Source: Gemmatimonadota bacterium
Lineage (GTDB): Bacteria > Gemmatimonadota > Gemmatimonadetes > Gemmatimonadales > GWC2-71-9
Direction of reading: 5' to 3'
Assembly (NCBI GenBank): GCA_029863245.1
Contig: JAOTVV010000004.1
Coordinates: 1-64,000 of the forward strand
Length of the DNA: 64,000 nt
The position numbers and the translations under genes are program-made. Each line of letters opens with the position of its first letter. Within the stretch, counting starts at the first letter, position 1. Below, one piece after another: positions 33,394 to 42,739 of the stretch. Below the pieces are notes generated by a model. That model was not told the origin of the DNA, ran no database searches, and saw nothing but the letters and a program-made list of their open reading frames with translations.

Positions 33394-34155
33394 TCAGTCT
33401 GGGGCCAGGAAAATCCGGTTCCAGCGGATATTCGTCAGGAACGGCAGCGGCATGAGTCCGGTCCGGTCAAAGCTGTAGTAGATGAACAGCGGTCGACCCT
33501 GAACGCGGTCCCGACCGAGAAAGCCCCAGTATCGGCTGTCGTACGAGTTGTCGCGGTTGTCGCCCATCACAAAGAACGAATCGGGCGGCACCACGAGCGG
33601 GCCCCAGTTCTTGAGCGTCGGCAGGTAGGTCTGGCGATCGCGGCTCTTCGCCAAATATCGCAATTGCCAGTCGCGCATTCGCGGATCGACCGGATCGTAG
33701 GCCGTCATCGATTTGACGGCGTAGGGTTCCTCGGAGGGCTGCCCGTTGACGTAGAGGTCGCCGCCGGCCATCGAGATGGTGTCTCCCGGCATCCCCACGA
33801 CCCGTTTCACCACGTTGATCCCTGGCTCTTCGGGCGAGTTGAAGATCACGATGTCCAACCGGTTGGGCTCCCGGATCGCCGGCAGTCGGGTGCCCAAGAG
33901 CGGGATCTCCGCACCGTACAGCGCCTTGTTGACGAAGAGGAAATCCCCAATCTGCAGCGTGTTCTCCATGCTACCCGAGGGAATGCGGAAGGCCTCGACC
34001 AACAACGAGCGCACGAAGAACCAGATCACCAGCGCAATCGCGATGGACTTGATCCACTCCTTCGCCGACTGGGAAGCCGGCTTCTTCGCCGATACAGGCC
34101 GCGGCTGCTCGCGCTCTCCGTTGCGCCCTTCGGCCGTGTCGCTCTGTGATGCCAC
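33394..34155 (-). CDS. lepB: Signal peptidase I
   Basis: This inner-membrane protease cleaves signal peptides from Sec/Tat substrates on the periplasmic face. One membrane anchor lies near residues 22-42 (IKSIAIALVIWFFVRSLLV). Box B contains the catalytic Ser in PSGSMENTL, box D the general-base Lys in VVKRVVGMPGD, and box E reads GDNRDNSYDSR. With GTG at 34155 (GAGGA seven bases upstream) it has 253 residues; an earlier ATG at 34209 would overlap the upstream gene. An N-terminal hydrophilic stretch precedes the anchor. Confidence 0.93.
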   Translation of the reverse strand: MASQSDTAEGRNGEREQPRPVSAKKPASQSAKEWIKSIAIALVIWFFVRSLLVEAFRIPSGSMENTLQIGDFLFVNKALYGAEIPLLGTRLPAIREPNRLDIVIFNSPEEPGINVVKRVVGMPGDTISMAGGDLYVNGQPSEEPYAVKSMTAYDPVDPRMRDWQLRYLAKSRDRQTYLPTLKNWGPLVVPPDSFFVMGDNRDNSYDSRYWGFLGRDRVQGRPLFIYYSFDRTGLMPLPFLTNIRWNRIFLAPD

Positions 34156-34193
34156 GTTCGTCCTCGCTTGTCGCCGACGTCTCTCGGGAACCC

Positions 34194-35291
34194 TTAACGT
34201 TCTACCCAATCGGCGACGAAGATGTTCGTCTCGCCCGGCACCGCTCCGAAGCGGTTCGAGGCAAACACGAGCTGCTTGCCGTCGGGCGAGAACATCGGAA
34301 AGCCGTCGAAATCCCCGTGGGTCGTCACCCTGGTCAGTCCGCTGCCGTCGAGGTTGACGAGATACAAGTCGAAGTTTCGCTCACGTGGATTGTGGTGATT
34401 CGTCGAAAAGATGATGCGCCGATTGTCCGGCAGGAAGAACGGCGCGAAGTTCGCTCCCCCTAGGTTCGTCACTTGCCGCCGATCAGTGCCGTCGGCATTC
34501 ATGACCCAGATCTCCATCCGGCTGGGCCGAACCATGTTCTGTGCGAGAAGTGCTTGGTAATCCGCTACGGCTTCGGGGGAATCCAGGTGCGATGCTCGGT
34601 ACACGATCATCGTGCCGTCGTGCGAGAAGAACGGCCCACCATCGTATCCTACCGAATAGGTCAGACGGCGCACGTCGGATCCGTCGACGTTCATCGTATA
34701 GATCTCGAGATCGCCATCCCTGGTCGACGTGAAGACGATGCGTGTGCCGTCGGGCGACAGCGTCGCTTCGGCATCGTACCCCGGCGTGCCGAAGATCTTC
34801 CGGAGATCGCTGCCATCGGAGGCCGAGGTATACACGTCGAAGTCATACAGACCCCAAACGTAGCCCTGGCTCATGTCCGGGGGCTGCGGGCAGGCGTCGC
34901 CCGCGTGGAGCGTGCTCGAGTACACGATCCGTTTGCCGCCATCGTAGAAATAGCCGCAGGTGGTTCGGCCGAGCCCGTTGGATACCTGCCGCATCCCCGA
35001 CCCGTCGACGTTGATGACATACTGCTGATCGCAAGTACCGTCGCCCTCCGCGCGCTGGAAGATGAGCTTGGTGCCATCCGGCGCGAAGTAGGCCTCGGCG
35101 TTCTGGCCCCCGAATGTCAACTGCCGGATGTTGGCGAAGTAGGCCTCACCGGGTTCGGGCTGGCGCGTTACCGCTGGGCCGGACTCGTCGGGTGACGCGC
35201 GCTCCACGCAGGCCGAGAGCACCATGAGCGCGATCCCGGCCCAGACGGCGGGCCGGACGTGACTTCTCGAGAGAGATGGGAAGATAGACAT
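34194..35291 (-). CDS. TolB-like beta-propeller lipoprotein
   Basis: The 365-residue protein has a lipoprotein signal (lipobox LSAC near residue 27) and about six WD40/PD40 blades, each with a xxPDGxxIxFxS pattern (FAPDGTKLIFQR, LSPDGTRIVFTS, FSHDGTMIVYRA, FSPDGKQLVFAS) and DGS-turns. TolB-like propellers act as periplasmic protein-binding platforms. Whether it takes part in a Tol-Pal system is unknown; no tol or pal genes are near. Its stop lies 38 bases before the likely lepB start on the same strand. Confidence 0.82.
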   Translation of the reverse strand: MSIFPSLSRSHVRPAVWAGIALMVLSACVERASPDESGPAVTRQPEPGEAYFANIRQLTFGGQNAEAYFAPDGTKLIFQRAEGDGTCDQQYVINVDGSGMRQVSNGLGRTTCGYFYDGGKRIVYSSTLHAGDACPQPPDMSQGYVWGLYDFDVYTSASDGSDLRKIFGTPGYDAEATLSPDGTRIVFTSTRDGDLEIYTMNVDGSDVRRLTYSVGYDGGPFFSHDGTMIVYRASHLDSPEAVADYQALLAQNMVRPSRMEIWVMNADGTDRRQVTNLGGANFAPFFLPDNRRIIFSTNHHNPRERNFDLYLVNLDGSGLTRVTTHGDFDGFPMFSPDGKQLVFASNRFGAVPGETNIFVADWVER

Positions 35292-35330
35292 CCTTAAAGT
35301 ATAACCACCCCGAGGGAACCCTCGGGGTGG
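35290..35330 (-). terminator. Intrinsic terminator upstream of the propeller gene
   Basis: On the minus strand CCACCCCGAGGG and CCCTCGGGGTGG form a perfect 11-12-bp stem, followed by TTATACTTTAA. It ends the transcript of the barrel gene that stops at 35359 and overlaps the start region of the propeller gene. Confidence 0.8.
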
Positions 35331-35358
35331 CATGGTCACAGACCGAACAACGGGAGCC

Positions 35359-36633
35359 CTAGAAGAACACCCCCAATTCGAAGCGAGCGGCCGCGCCTTT
35401 GGCGTCGTTGAACCAGCCCCCGAACGATCCCCCCATGACCTGAAGCAGGAGGTTCCGGGTCTCCACACCGATGCCCGCAGTGTAGCCGATGCCGGTGCTT
35501 CCGCCGAGGACGAGTCCCAGACGAAGCGGGACCGCTGGCACCAAACGCCAGGTCGACCAGAGATCCACGGCCAGCGGTATCTGGAAGTCGCCCCCGAGCG
35601 GAACGGTGGCGCTCATATCGAGCTGGAGAATCCGGTTCGCCCACGCTCCACCCGAAAACCGCACGAAACGCGGGAGCGTCACGGAGAGTCCGTCTACGGT
35701 GTCCTGAACCGCGAACTCGACAGCTTCGAGAGAGTCGGCGATCTCCTGGATGTCGGTCGAGTTGACGTTAAACGTCAATCGGCGCCGCTCGACCTGGTCG
35801 ATCGTCACCTTTCCGATGTTGCCAAGCAGCCCCTCGAAGTAGACGCCGGACGTGGGCCAGTCCATCCGCAGCAAGAAGTCCATGGCGATACCCGATCCTC
35901 GACCGGCGAACTGGACGTTCGGGGTATGCGCCGCCTGAATGTCGACGTTGGCACTCACCAACTGCCCGCTCACCAGCACCTGCGCATCCTCCAGGAGCGT
36001 GCGCTCCTCCCCGTACGCGATGGGAAGGAGATACCGCCCGCCCGCCCCCACACTCATGTGCACCCCGTCTTCCGACCCGAGGGGGCCAAGACGCACCATG
36101 GCGTGCGCCCCAATCTCCTGTGTGGCGAGCCCGCCGGCCTTCGTGTCACCCACCGAGAACTGCTGCTGCGCAGCATTGCCTTCGAGCAGCAGGGATACCA
36201 TCTCCCGATCGACCACGAACGATCCGTAGCCACGTCCCTGATAACTGAGCCCGAGGCTCAGGTGGCCCCCGAGGGGCCCTCCCAGATACACCCCGGCTTC
36301 CGCCTGGGCATCGAGGAGCGCGTCCTTCCCGAGCGGGATCAGGCCGATGGCATTTAGGATGTCGCTGATCAAGAGCGAGTCCTGGTTCTCGAGGAAGACC
36401 AGCGCGCGGATATCAGCCGCTGAGAGCGCGTTGTTGCTGCCGAACGCACCGACGGAGAACACCATCCCCCAGCGGGGAGTGAGCACGTGCCGGAATGGGT
36501 CGACCCTGAGTTGCGGTGTCCGCCGATAGGCAGGTTCAACCCGCGCGGCCGGCGAGGTCTCAGGCACCGTCTGCGCGCGGGCCGGCGCCACCACGAGCGC
36601 GCCCGTCATCAGGGCCAGCAGCAGCCGTTTCAT
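35359..36633 (-). CDS. Outer-membrane beta-barrel protein, DUF5723-like
   Basis: A signal peptide (residues 1-21, cleavage after ARA) precedes a 403-residue protein made of amphipathic strands (GGHLSLGLSYQGRGYGSFVV, QEIGAHAMVRLG) and ending in Phe-Phe, as outer-membrane barrels do. The layout resembles DUF5723/PorV-like barrels, tentatively. Its ATG overlaps the stop of the upstream 574-residue lipoprotein (ATGA), so the two are cotranslated and probably form one envelope complex. Substrate unknown. Confidence 0.7.
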   Translation of the reverse strand: MKRLLLALMTGALVVAPARAQTVPETSPAARVEPAYRRTPQLRVDPFRHVLTPRWGMVFSVGAFGSNNALSAADIRALVFLENQDSLLISDILNAIGLIPLGKDALLDAQAEAGVYLGGPLGGHLSLGLSYQGRGYGSFVVDREMVSLLLEGNAAQQQFSVGDTKAGGLATQEIGAHAMVRLGPLGSEDGVHMSVGAGGRYLLPIAYGEERTLLEDAQVLVSGQLVSANVDIQAAHTPNVQFAGRGSGIAMDFLLRMDWPTSGVYFEGLLGNIGKVTIDQVERRRLTFNVNSTDIQEIADSLEAVEFAVQDTVDGLSVTLPRFVRFSGGAWANRILQLDMSATVPLGGDFQIPLAVDLWSTWRLVPAVPLRLGLVLGGSTGIGYTAGIGVETRNLLLQVMGGSFGGWFNDAKGAAARFELGVFF

Positions 36634-38354
36634 TGGCCTCCTCCCCGCTTGACGTCGATGACGACACTCGAGTTGAAGATGGCCTCATCCCCATCCCCTA
36701 ACGCCGCGCGGTTGTTGCCGCCAGGGCCTGGCCTCACCCGGGTGCGGAGCGTTGCCGTGAACTCGATACCCAGCAGCGGCTCGATGTCACGGCCCACGAG
36801 GAGGATCTCGACCGTGTCGACCACCGGCGCGGTGACCCGTCCCGCCGCATCGAGTGTGGGGGCGGAGACCTGAATCGGGCTCACCACAACGGCGTTCGGG
36901 TCCAAGAACGCATCGGCGTTGCCGAGGTCGCCCGGGGCGTACGCAAGGTCGATGTCCAGCGCGAACGGCGTGCTGTTGGTGACCACCGCTGTGACACCGG
37001 CGCGCACCAGCAAGTTCTGCACGATGTCGTCGATGTCGTTCTGTGTGAAGTCGAGTCCGTCTTGCAGCGAGTTCTCTGTGATCACTACCCCGGTGTCCGG
37101 TACGGTGAAATCGAAGCCCACAAACAGATCCGTCACGAGGTAGACCGAATCGGTTCGTGTGATGCGGGACGGCTGTCCGTCCCCCGCACTGGCGTCACCA
37201 CTCCCGACCACCGCCACCCGGCTGCCTCCGAGCAGGAGGTGCACGACCCGGTCTGCGAGCTGGGGCATCGGGACCGTGATCGTGTTCGTCCCGGTCCGTG
37301 GCACCGTGAGTGTCGACTGACCGGGATCGGTGACCGGAATCAGAATCGGCGTTCCTGCTCCGTCGGTCTCGTAGAGCGGGACCCCGGTCGCTGGGTCGCG
37401 TGGTACCTGTCCGGTTGGGGTGAGCTGCACGGCTCCGAGGGCGAAGTTCGCCAACTCGACTGGCGCGTCTGCGGTGTTCCGGAAACGCAGCGTGCCGGTC
37501 GCCGCGTTCAAGGTCGAGGCAATCACGGCGTCCTCGAACTTCCCGAAGTCCACCGAACCGAGGGTGACCTCGGTGAAGTCCTCCACCGAGTCGGTGAGCT
37601 CGGCCGTGACCTGCGGATCGAGCGGGCCACTTAAGGCCAGCACGTCGAAGTCCGCGATCCCAACCTGCAGGATGGCGTTGTCGGCATTGGCGGCATTCAA
37701 CGGCGACCCCGAGAGCGTCGCCGTCGCCCGCAAGTCGAGGACGGCCGAGCTGGGGAGCAGAGTCCCGTTGGCCAGATCGAAGACCAGCACGTCTGTGGTG
37801 TAGCTGCCGTCACCCGGCGCCGCCGGCAGGACGGACGACGCGGTGAGGGGCGACCCCGTCGGATCGAGAAACCCCACGAATGTGACAGTATAGGTCACCG
37901 TTTCGACCAAGCGATTACTGGTCGTCAGCGTCAGCGTTCCAGCCAGGACATCGACCTGGTCGATCGACTGCAGGCGCGGTTCCGTCGCGAGGGCCGGGAA
38001 TTGGGCCGTGGAGTCGACGAGCGTGCCCGGGGGCGCGGCCGCAAGCACTGCCGGATCGAAGCTCACCGCGACGTCCGTGACCGTGACGTTCTGGAACTGC
38101 AGGTCGTCGGCCACCGCGACGGAGACCGACTCCGGATCGAACGCGACCCCCTGGAGTCCGCCGATCACGGTGTCGCCCTGAATGTCGAGATCGGAGCGGT
38201 CCAACGTATCCGTGGCGAGCGGCAAAACGTAGCGCACGGTATCTGCGGGACCGCGGGCGAGTTGGTTCCGGGCATCGGTCACACTCGCGGGCTCACAGGC
38301 CACGAGCCCAAGGAGCATGCCGAGTGTGGCGAGTATTGGCAGCGTGGTACGCAC
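36630..38354 (-). CDS. Large beta-rich lipoprotein coupled to the barrel gene
   Basis: The 574-residue protein begins with a lipoprotein signal (lipobox LVAC near residue 20). The rest is predicted all-beta, with repeating Asp/Thr/Val-rich strands (VTDVAVSFDPAVLA, TGTLRFRNTADAPVELANFALG) that look like stacked Ig/fibronectin-type units. I recognise no catalytic site. Translational coupling to the following barrel protein suggests a surface or periplasmic partner, perhaps comparable to lipoprotein/barrel pairs such as SLAM- or Omp85-independent export systems; this is speculation. Confidence 0.65.
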   Translation of the reverse strand: MRTTLPILATLGMLLGLVACEPASVTDARNQLARGPADTVRYVLPLATDTLDRSDLDIQGDTVIGGLQGVAFDPESVSVAVADDLQFQNVTVTDVAVSFDPAVLAAAPPGTLVDSTAQFPALATEPRLQSIDQVDVLAGTLTLTTSNRLVETVTYTVTFVGFLDPTGSPLTASSVLPAAPGDGSYTTDVLVFDLANGTLLPSSAVLDLRATATLSGSPLNAANADNAILQVGIADFDVLALSGPLDPQVTAELTDSVEDFTEVTLGSVDFGKFEDAVIASTLNAATGTLRFRNTADAPVELANFALGAVQLTPTGQVPRDPATGVPLYETDGAGTPILIPVTDPGQSTLTVPRTGTNTITVPMPQLADRVVHLLLGGSRVAVVGSGDASAGDGQPSRITRTDSVYLVTDLFVGFDFTVPDTGVVITENSLQDGLDFTQNDIDDIVQNLLVRAGVTAVVTNSTPFALDIDLAYAPGDLGNADAFLDPNAVVVSPIQVSAPTLDAAGRVTAPVVDTVEILLVGRDIEPLLGIEFTATLRTRVRPGPGGNNRAALGDGDEAIFNSSVVIDVKRGGGQ

Positions 38355-38448
38355 GGTTCCTCGTTCTGGCGAGTATCAGGCACTGAATGTGGGGGCGGCG
38401 CGGGTGCGGGCTAGGATCTGGATCACACCGGCGCCCCCCAGCCCGGGC

Positions 38449-40077
38449 CTATTCCGCCCCCATGAACGGGTATCGGTAGCCCGTTGCGGGCACGAAGGTC
38501 TCCTTGATCGACCGGGCCGAGACCCACCGAACCAAGTTCAGCATCGAGCCGGCCTTGTCGTTGGTGCCGCTCGCGCGGGCACCGCCGAACGGCTGCTGGC
38601 CCACGACGGCGCCACTTGGCTTGTCGTTGATGTAGAAGTTGCCTGCCGAGTGCCGGAGTGCGACCATGGCCTCCCGCACTGCCCTCCGGTCCTGGGCAAA
38701 GACGGCACCCGTCAGGGCGTACGGCGACGTGCGGTCCACCAACGTGAGCGTCTCGTGCCACTGGTCGTCCGGATAGACGTACACCGTCACGACCGGCCCA
38801 AAGATCTCCTCGCACATCGTGCGATACGCCGGCTGCTTCGCCTGAATCAGGGTGGGGCGAATGAAGTAGCCTTCCGTCATATCGGCCTCGCCGCCCACCA
38901 GGACCTCTGCGTCCGGTGACTTGCGCGCGTCTTCGATGAACGCCGTGTGGTCCTTGAACGCGTTTTCGTCGATCACCGCACCCATGAAGTTCCGAAAGTC
39001 CGCTACATCGCCCACCGCGATGCCCGCGACCTCATCGAGCAACCCGCCCTTTATCCGCTTCCACATGGCCGCGGGGATGTAGACCCGCGATGCCGCGCTG
39101 CATTTTTGCCCCTGGTACTCGAAGCCGCCGCACACGATGGCCGCACGCAGCGCCTCGTCGTCGGCGCTCGGGTGGGCGACGATGAAGTCCTTTCCGCCGG
39201 TCTCACCCACGATGCGCGGATACGTCTTGTAGTCGGCGATCCGTTCGCCGATCGTGCGATAGAAACCCTGGAAGACCGGCGTGGAGCCGGTGTAGTGGAT
39301 TCCGGCAAAATCTGGGCTCGCGAGCGCCGCCTCAGTTACGGCCCGCGGGTCGCCCGGTACGAAGTTGATGACGCCGGGGGGGAATCCCGCCTCCTCGAAC
39401 ATCTTCATGAGGTAATACGCGCTAAAGACAGCCGGCCGGGACGGCTTCCAGAGCACGACGTTCCCCATGAGCGCCGGCGATGTCGGCAGGTTGCCAGCGA
39501 TCGAGGTAAAGTTGAATGGGGTGATCGCGTAGACGAAACCTTCCAGGGGCCGATACTCCATCCGGTTCCACATCCCCGGAGCCGACATGGGTTGGTCCGA
39601 ATAGAGCTGCTCGGCGAAGTACACGTTGAATCGGAAGAAGTCGATCAACTCGCACGCGCTGTCGATCTCGGCCTGGTACACCGTCTTGCTCTGGCACAGC
39701 ATGGTCGCCGCATTGACCGCATCCCGATACGGGCCCGCCAGGAGGTCGGCGGCCTTGAGCAACACGCTCGCCCGATCCTCTGATGACCACGCCGACCACT
39801 CCTTCCACGCCTCCGTGGCAGCGTGAACGGCCCGCTCGGCCTCCGCCTGGCCTGCCATGTGCCACGTGGCCAGCACATGGCCGTGGCGGTGCGGCATGAT
39901 CGCCTTCTTCGTGCGCCCAGTACGCACCTCCTCGCCCCCGATGATCAGGGGGATCTCGATCTCGCGCGAAGACATCTCGGCGAGGGTCGCCTTGATCGAT
40001 GCCCGCTCCGGGGTGCCTGGCGCATAGGACTGCACCGGCTCGTTGTCCGGCATCGGTACCTGAAACGCTCCACTCAT
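38449..40077 (-). CDS. pruA: L-glutamate gamma-semialdehyde (1-pyrroline-5-carboxylate) dehydrogenase
   Basis: The 542-residue aldehyde dehydrogenase oxidises glutamate semialdehyde to glutamate with NAD+, the second step of proline breakdown. Catalytic residues are visible: Glu in VGETGGKDF, the nucleophilic Cys in GQKCSAAS, and an NAD-binding FTSIAGNLP segment (PFNFTSIAGN). Length and N-terminal extension match the stand-alone type 1 enzyme, not the PutA fusion. ATG at 40077 is preceded by GGAAGGAG. No proline dehydrogenase lies next to it. Confidence 0.93.
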   Translation of the reverse strand: MSGAFQVPMPDNEPVQSYAPGTPERASIKATLAEMSSREIEIPLIIGGEEVRTGRTKKAIMPHRHGHVLATWHMAGQAEAERAVHAATEAWKEWSAWSSEDRASVLLKAADLLAGPYRDAVNAATMLCQSKTVYQAEIDSACELIDFFRFNVYFAEQLYSDQPMSAPGMWNRMEYRPLEGFVYAITPFNFTSIAGNLPTSPALMGNVVLWKPSRPAVFSAYYLMKMFEEAGFPPGVINFVPGDPRAVTEAALASPDFAGIHYTGSTPVFQGFYRTIGERIADYKTYPRIVGETGGKDFIVAHPSADDEALRAAIVCGGFEYQGQKCSAASRVYIPAAMWKRIKGGLLDEVAGIAVGDVADFRNFMGAVIDENAFKDHTAFIEDARKSPDAEVLVGGEADMTEGYFIRPTLIQAKQPAYRTMCEEIFGPVVTVYVYPDDQWHETLTLVDRTSPYALTGAVFAQDRRAVREAMVALRHSAGNFYINDKPSGAVVGQQPFGGARASGTNDKAGSMLNLVRWVSARSIKETFVPATGYRYPFMGAE

Positions 40078-40200
40078 CCCACTAACACTCCTTCCACCCG
40101 ACACGTAACCGTGATCTGCGATGTCGTGAACCGACGTTCAATAATGTCACGGACGCGGGCGCCCTCCAACTCCGCAGCCGCAGCCCGATACAATGTGCCA

Positions 40201-40237
40201 ACGCCTGCGACCCGCTCTCAACGGGGGACGCAGGCGT
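40201..40237 (-). terminator. Hairpin after cytochrome-porin gene
   Basis: ACGCCTGCG (40201-40209) and CGCAGGCGT (40229-40237) pair perfectly, with an inner CCCG/CGGG stem. It lies just past the stop of the minus-strand gene at 40257. The tail (TTGGCACATTG) has few T residues, so the terminator call is moderate. Confidence 0.5.
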
Positions 40238-40256
40238 CGGCAGGCGGTGAATTCGA

Positions 40257-41375
40257 TCAGAAGTGAAGGTGAAGCTCGAGCGTCACCCGATCGACGTCGT
40301 CACCCTCGCCGGCGTTGTCCAGACGGACGTAGAACGCCGAGAGTTGGACGAAGGAAATGGGGAACACCTCCAGGCCGACTCGGGTGCGTGCACGCTGGTC
40401 TTCGGTGAGCACGGTCGTGTCGTCTCGAATGCTCGCGGTGGGGTTGTGAAACCCGTGGGTCGCCTTGAGGTTCACGCCACGGCGTAGCTGCAGATTCCCT
40501 TCGACAAGAGCCAAGAACTCGTCGTTGTTCTCCACCGCCGGGTCATCGAAAGAATCGAAGACGGCATCCACCTCTCCCAGCAGAGCCAGGGGACCGACGG
40601 AAATGCCGCCAAAGGCCCCGACAGTGTTCGTCTGGAGCCCGGGACCGCTATTGTGAGAGGCTGAGGCGCCCACCCGAAACCGCGAGAGCGTCAGGAGCGC
40701 GCTCGACGTCAGCATCTTCTGGCTGTTGCCCTCCGACGCGCCGACGCTCCCGTTGGTGAGGGCCACGAAGAGCGAGAGCGGTCCGGGCTCGATCCCGATT
40801 TCGATGCCGAGGTCCGGCGTGAGATACGTGAACCCGGTTTCCTCCCGAATGAACTCTCCGTCGTCCCACAGCCGCCAGCCGTACGGCAGCATGAACTTCC
40901 CGACTTTCGCATAGCCGTTGAGCGGCAGCTGCTCGACCAGTCCGAACGCTTCACGCGCTATGGCTCGGTCTGGGCCGACCGTCTGGTCGACATAGAACGC
41001 CACGCGGTTCGACACGAGCCGTGCCTCGAGCTGCACCTGGGCCTCGGAGATGTCGAACGCCGTGTTCGGTGCGATGCCGTCTAGGGCATCGCCCACATTG
41101 ACATTCCATGAACCCAGCGTCCTGAGGTCGAGACCCACCGACAACCAATCGTTGAGACCTCGACTGCGGATGTCGGCAGACCGCATGGGTAACTGTGTCT
41201 GGGCCCAGGCGCTCCCGAATGCGTTTCGTCCTCCGCCGCCCGTGCGGTTCACGTGACACTGTGCGCACTTTGCACCAGTGCGCAACGCCAGATACGGCTC
41301 TGCCGACGCCTCCTGGAGGGGAAACGCGGCCGCCAGCACGACGGACGCTGCACCCAGACCGGTTCGCAGTGACAT
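40257..41375 (-). CDS. Fused mono-haem cytochrome c-porin (Cyc2-like architecture)
   Basis: The 372-residue protein has a signal peptide (cleavage near ASA-EPY), one c-type haem site CAQCH near residue 36 within RTGAKCAQCHVN, then a beta-rich C-terminal region (about 75-372) ending in HLHF, like an outer-membrane barrel. A single haem fused to a porin is the plan of Cyc2, which moves electrons across the outer membrane in iron oxidisers. The barrel here is slightly short. Iron oxidation is not implied; related CxxCH-barrels of unknown role are common. It is next to a CX4CH lipoprotein gene. Confidence 0.72.
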   Translation of the reverse strand: MSLRTGLGAASVVLAAAFPLQEASAEPYLALRTGAKCAQCHVNRTGGGGRNAFGSAWAQTQLPMRSADIRSRGLNDWLSVGLDLRTLGSWNVNVGDALDGIAPNTAFDISEAQVQLEARLVSNRVAFYVDQTVGPDRAIAREAFGLVEQLPLNGYAKVGKFMLPYGWRLWDDGEFIREETGFTYLTPDLGIEIGIEPGPLSLFVALTNGSVGASEGNSQKMLTSSALLTLSRFRVGASASHNSGPGLQTNTVGAFGGISVGPLALLGEVDAVFDSFDDPAVENNDEFLALVEGNLQLRRGVNLKATHGFHNPTASIRDDTTVLTEDQRARTRVGLEVFPISFVQLSAFYVRLDNAGEGDDVDRVTLELHLHF

Positions 41376-41418
41376 CACCCGACCTCCGTTTGTGAAAGCG
41401 TTTCCCGACTCAACGAGA

Positions 41419-41856
41419 TCAGTTGTTGGTCGCCCCACCCATGATCCACGCCCGAATGAGATCGATCTGGCTTTGGGTGAGTGGCTGGCCACCCAACGGC
41501 ATGCGGCCCCCGCTCCCGCCGACGCCCCCTTGGGTCCCTTGGATCTTCTGGACCAGATAGCTCTGATCCGGCTGCCCCGGCTCGATCCGAGCCATGGAGG
41601 GTAGCTCGTTGGAGGCCACGTTGACGGTGTTCGCGAATGCCTGCCCGGAACTGAGGCTCATACCCTGGGCTGGAGACGCCCCCCCATGGCACCCGGAGAA
41701 GGCACAGTTCGCGGTGAGAATCGGCTGCACGTCGGCGGCGAGTGTTGGCGCGCCGCCATTACCACCGCCACCGGGGCCTGTACCGTCCCCCGCGCAGGCG
41801 AGCCCAGCCGCGACCACGAGCCCAAACGTAACCGCTGTACGACGTGTCTTGGTCAT
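41419..41856 (-). CDS. Lipoprotein with CX4CH haem-binding-like motif
   Basis: The 145-residue protein has a lipoprotein signal (lipobox GLAC, Cys21) and Gly-rich linker, then an 85-residue cytochrome-like domain: ADVQPILTANCAFSGCHGG with CX4CH in place of CXXCH, a later GGRMPLGGQPLTQSQIDLIRAWIMGG typical of class I cytochrome c ends with an axial Met. CX4CH sites are known in some bacterial cytochromes. It precedes the cytochrome-porin on the same strand (43 bases apart) and may feed electrons to or from it. Confidence 0.72.
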   Translation of the reverse strand: MTKTRRTAVTFGLVVAAGLACAGDGTGPGGGGNGGAPTLAADVQPILTANCAFSGCHGGASPAQGMSLSSGQAFANTVNVASNELPSMARIEPGQPDQSYLVQKIQGTQGGVGGSGGRMPLGGQPLTQSQIDLIRAWIMGGATNN

Positions 41857-42123
41857 CAGACGACCTCCAGGAGGAAGAGGAAGAGGAAAGCGCCAACAAG
41901 GGAAATCGTACTTGTCCTGTTTCCTCCTGCAACCCCGGCGCGTTCCCCAGAGTTCCAGGGAATCTGATCGTAAGTGAGTAAGTCACAATATGATACACAC
42001 ATTGCCCGCGGGTGTAGCGCTGCGGGACGTTGGCCCGCGTCGTTCCGGCCAGGGTGGCGTCGGCGGCCCGCCGCGGCTAGTCTCACCTTCCGCAGGCTCG
42101 CGCCATTCACAGGTGAGGTTCCC

Positions 42124-42735
42124 ATGCGCTCCATGCTAATCATCGCCGGGTTCGCCGTGCTCGGCTCCCCGCTCATCGCTCAAGAATCCACCCGGCCTGC
42201 CGATTGGAAGGTCCGGTTCGACCGGCCGGCCGAGGAATCGGCGATCGAGTTCGTGACCATGAGACCGGGGTGGCATGTGACGACCGGCCCGGCGGCCATC
42301 CTCTATCTCCCGGCGAACCTCGCCCGCGGTACCTATCGCGCGCGGGCCGTCGTCCATCTCTTCCCAGGCGAGCGCCGTGAGGGATACGGGATCTTCGTCG
42401 GCGGGCAGCATCTCGAGGACGACAATCAGACCTACACCTACTTCCTCCTGCGCAAGGACGGGCGGTTTCTCATCAAGCGACGGGCGGGGACTGAAACGCC
42501 GGTGCTCGTGCCATGGACAGCCCACGAGGGCATCGTACCCCACGACGGGGGGGAGGGGACCGTCAAGAACGTGATCGAGATTGCCGTCGGTCCCGAAACG
42601 GTGGGTTTCCTTGTGAACGGCCAAGAGGTGGCGAGCCTTCCGCGCGACCAAGTCGACACAGAGGGCGTCGTTGGACTCCGGGTGAACCATGCGCTGAACC
42701 TGCACATCACGGAGCTAGTCATCGAGCAGCGATAG
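42124..42735 (+). CDS. Secreted concanavalin-like/DUF1080-like protein
   Basis: GGTGAGG precedes the ATG. A signal peptide (residues 1-20) is followed by 183 residues of beta-sandwich character: GPAAILYLPANLARGTYRARAVVHLF, YGIFVGGQHLEDDNQTYTYFLLRKDG, FLIKRRAGTETPVLVPW and NVIEIAVGPETVGFLVNG. This pattern is that of LamG/DUF1080 (3-keto-glycoside hydrolase-like) domains, but no catalytic residues can be named. It converges with the cobalt transporter genes four bases away. Confidence 0.68.
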   Translation: MRSMLIIAGFAVLGSPLIAQESTRPADWKVRFDRPAEESAIEFVTMRPGWHVTTGPAAILYLPANLARGTYRARAVVHLFPGERREGYGIFVGGQHLEDDNQTYTYFLLRKDGRFLIKRRAGTETPVLVPWTAHEGIVPHDGGEGTVKNVIEIAVGPETVGFLVNGQEVASLPRDQVDTEGVVGLRVNHALNLHITELVIEQR

Positions 42736-42739
42736 TCCC

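Noticed and set aside
35332-36357. 341-residue plus-strand frame
   Set aside because: It lies opposite the barrel gene, which has a signal peptide and coherent strands; the plus-strand product is a His/Arg-rich shadow.
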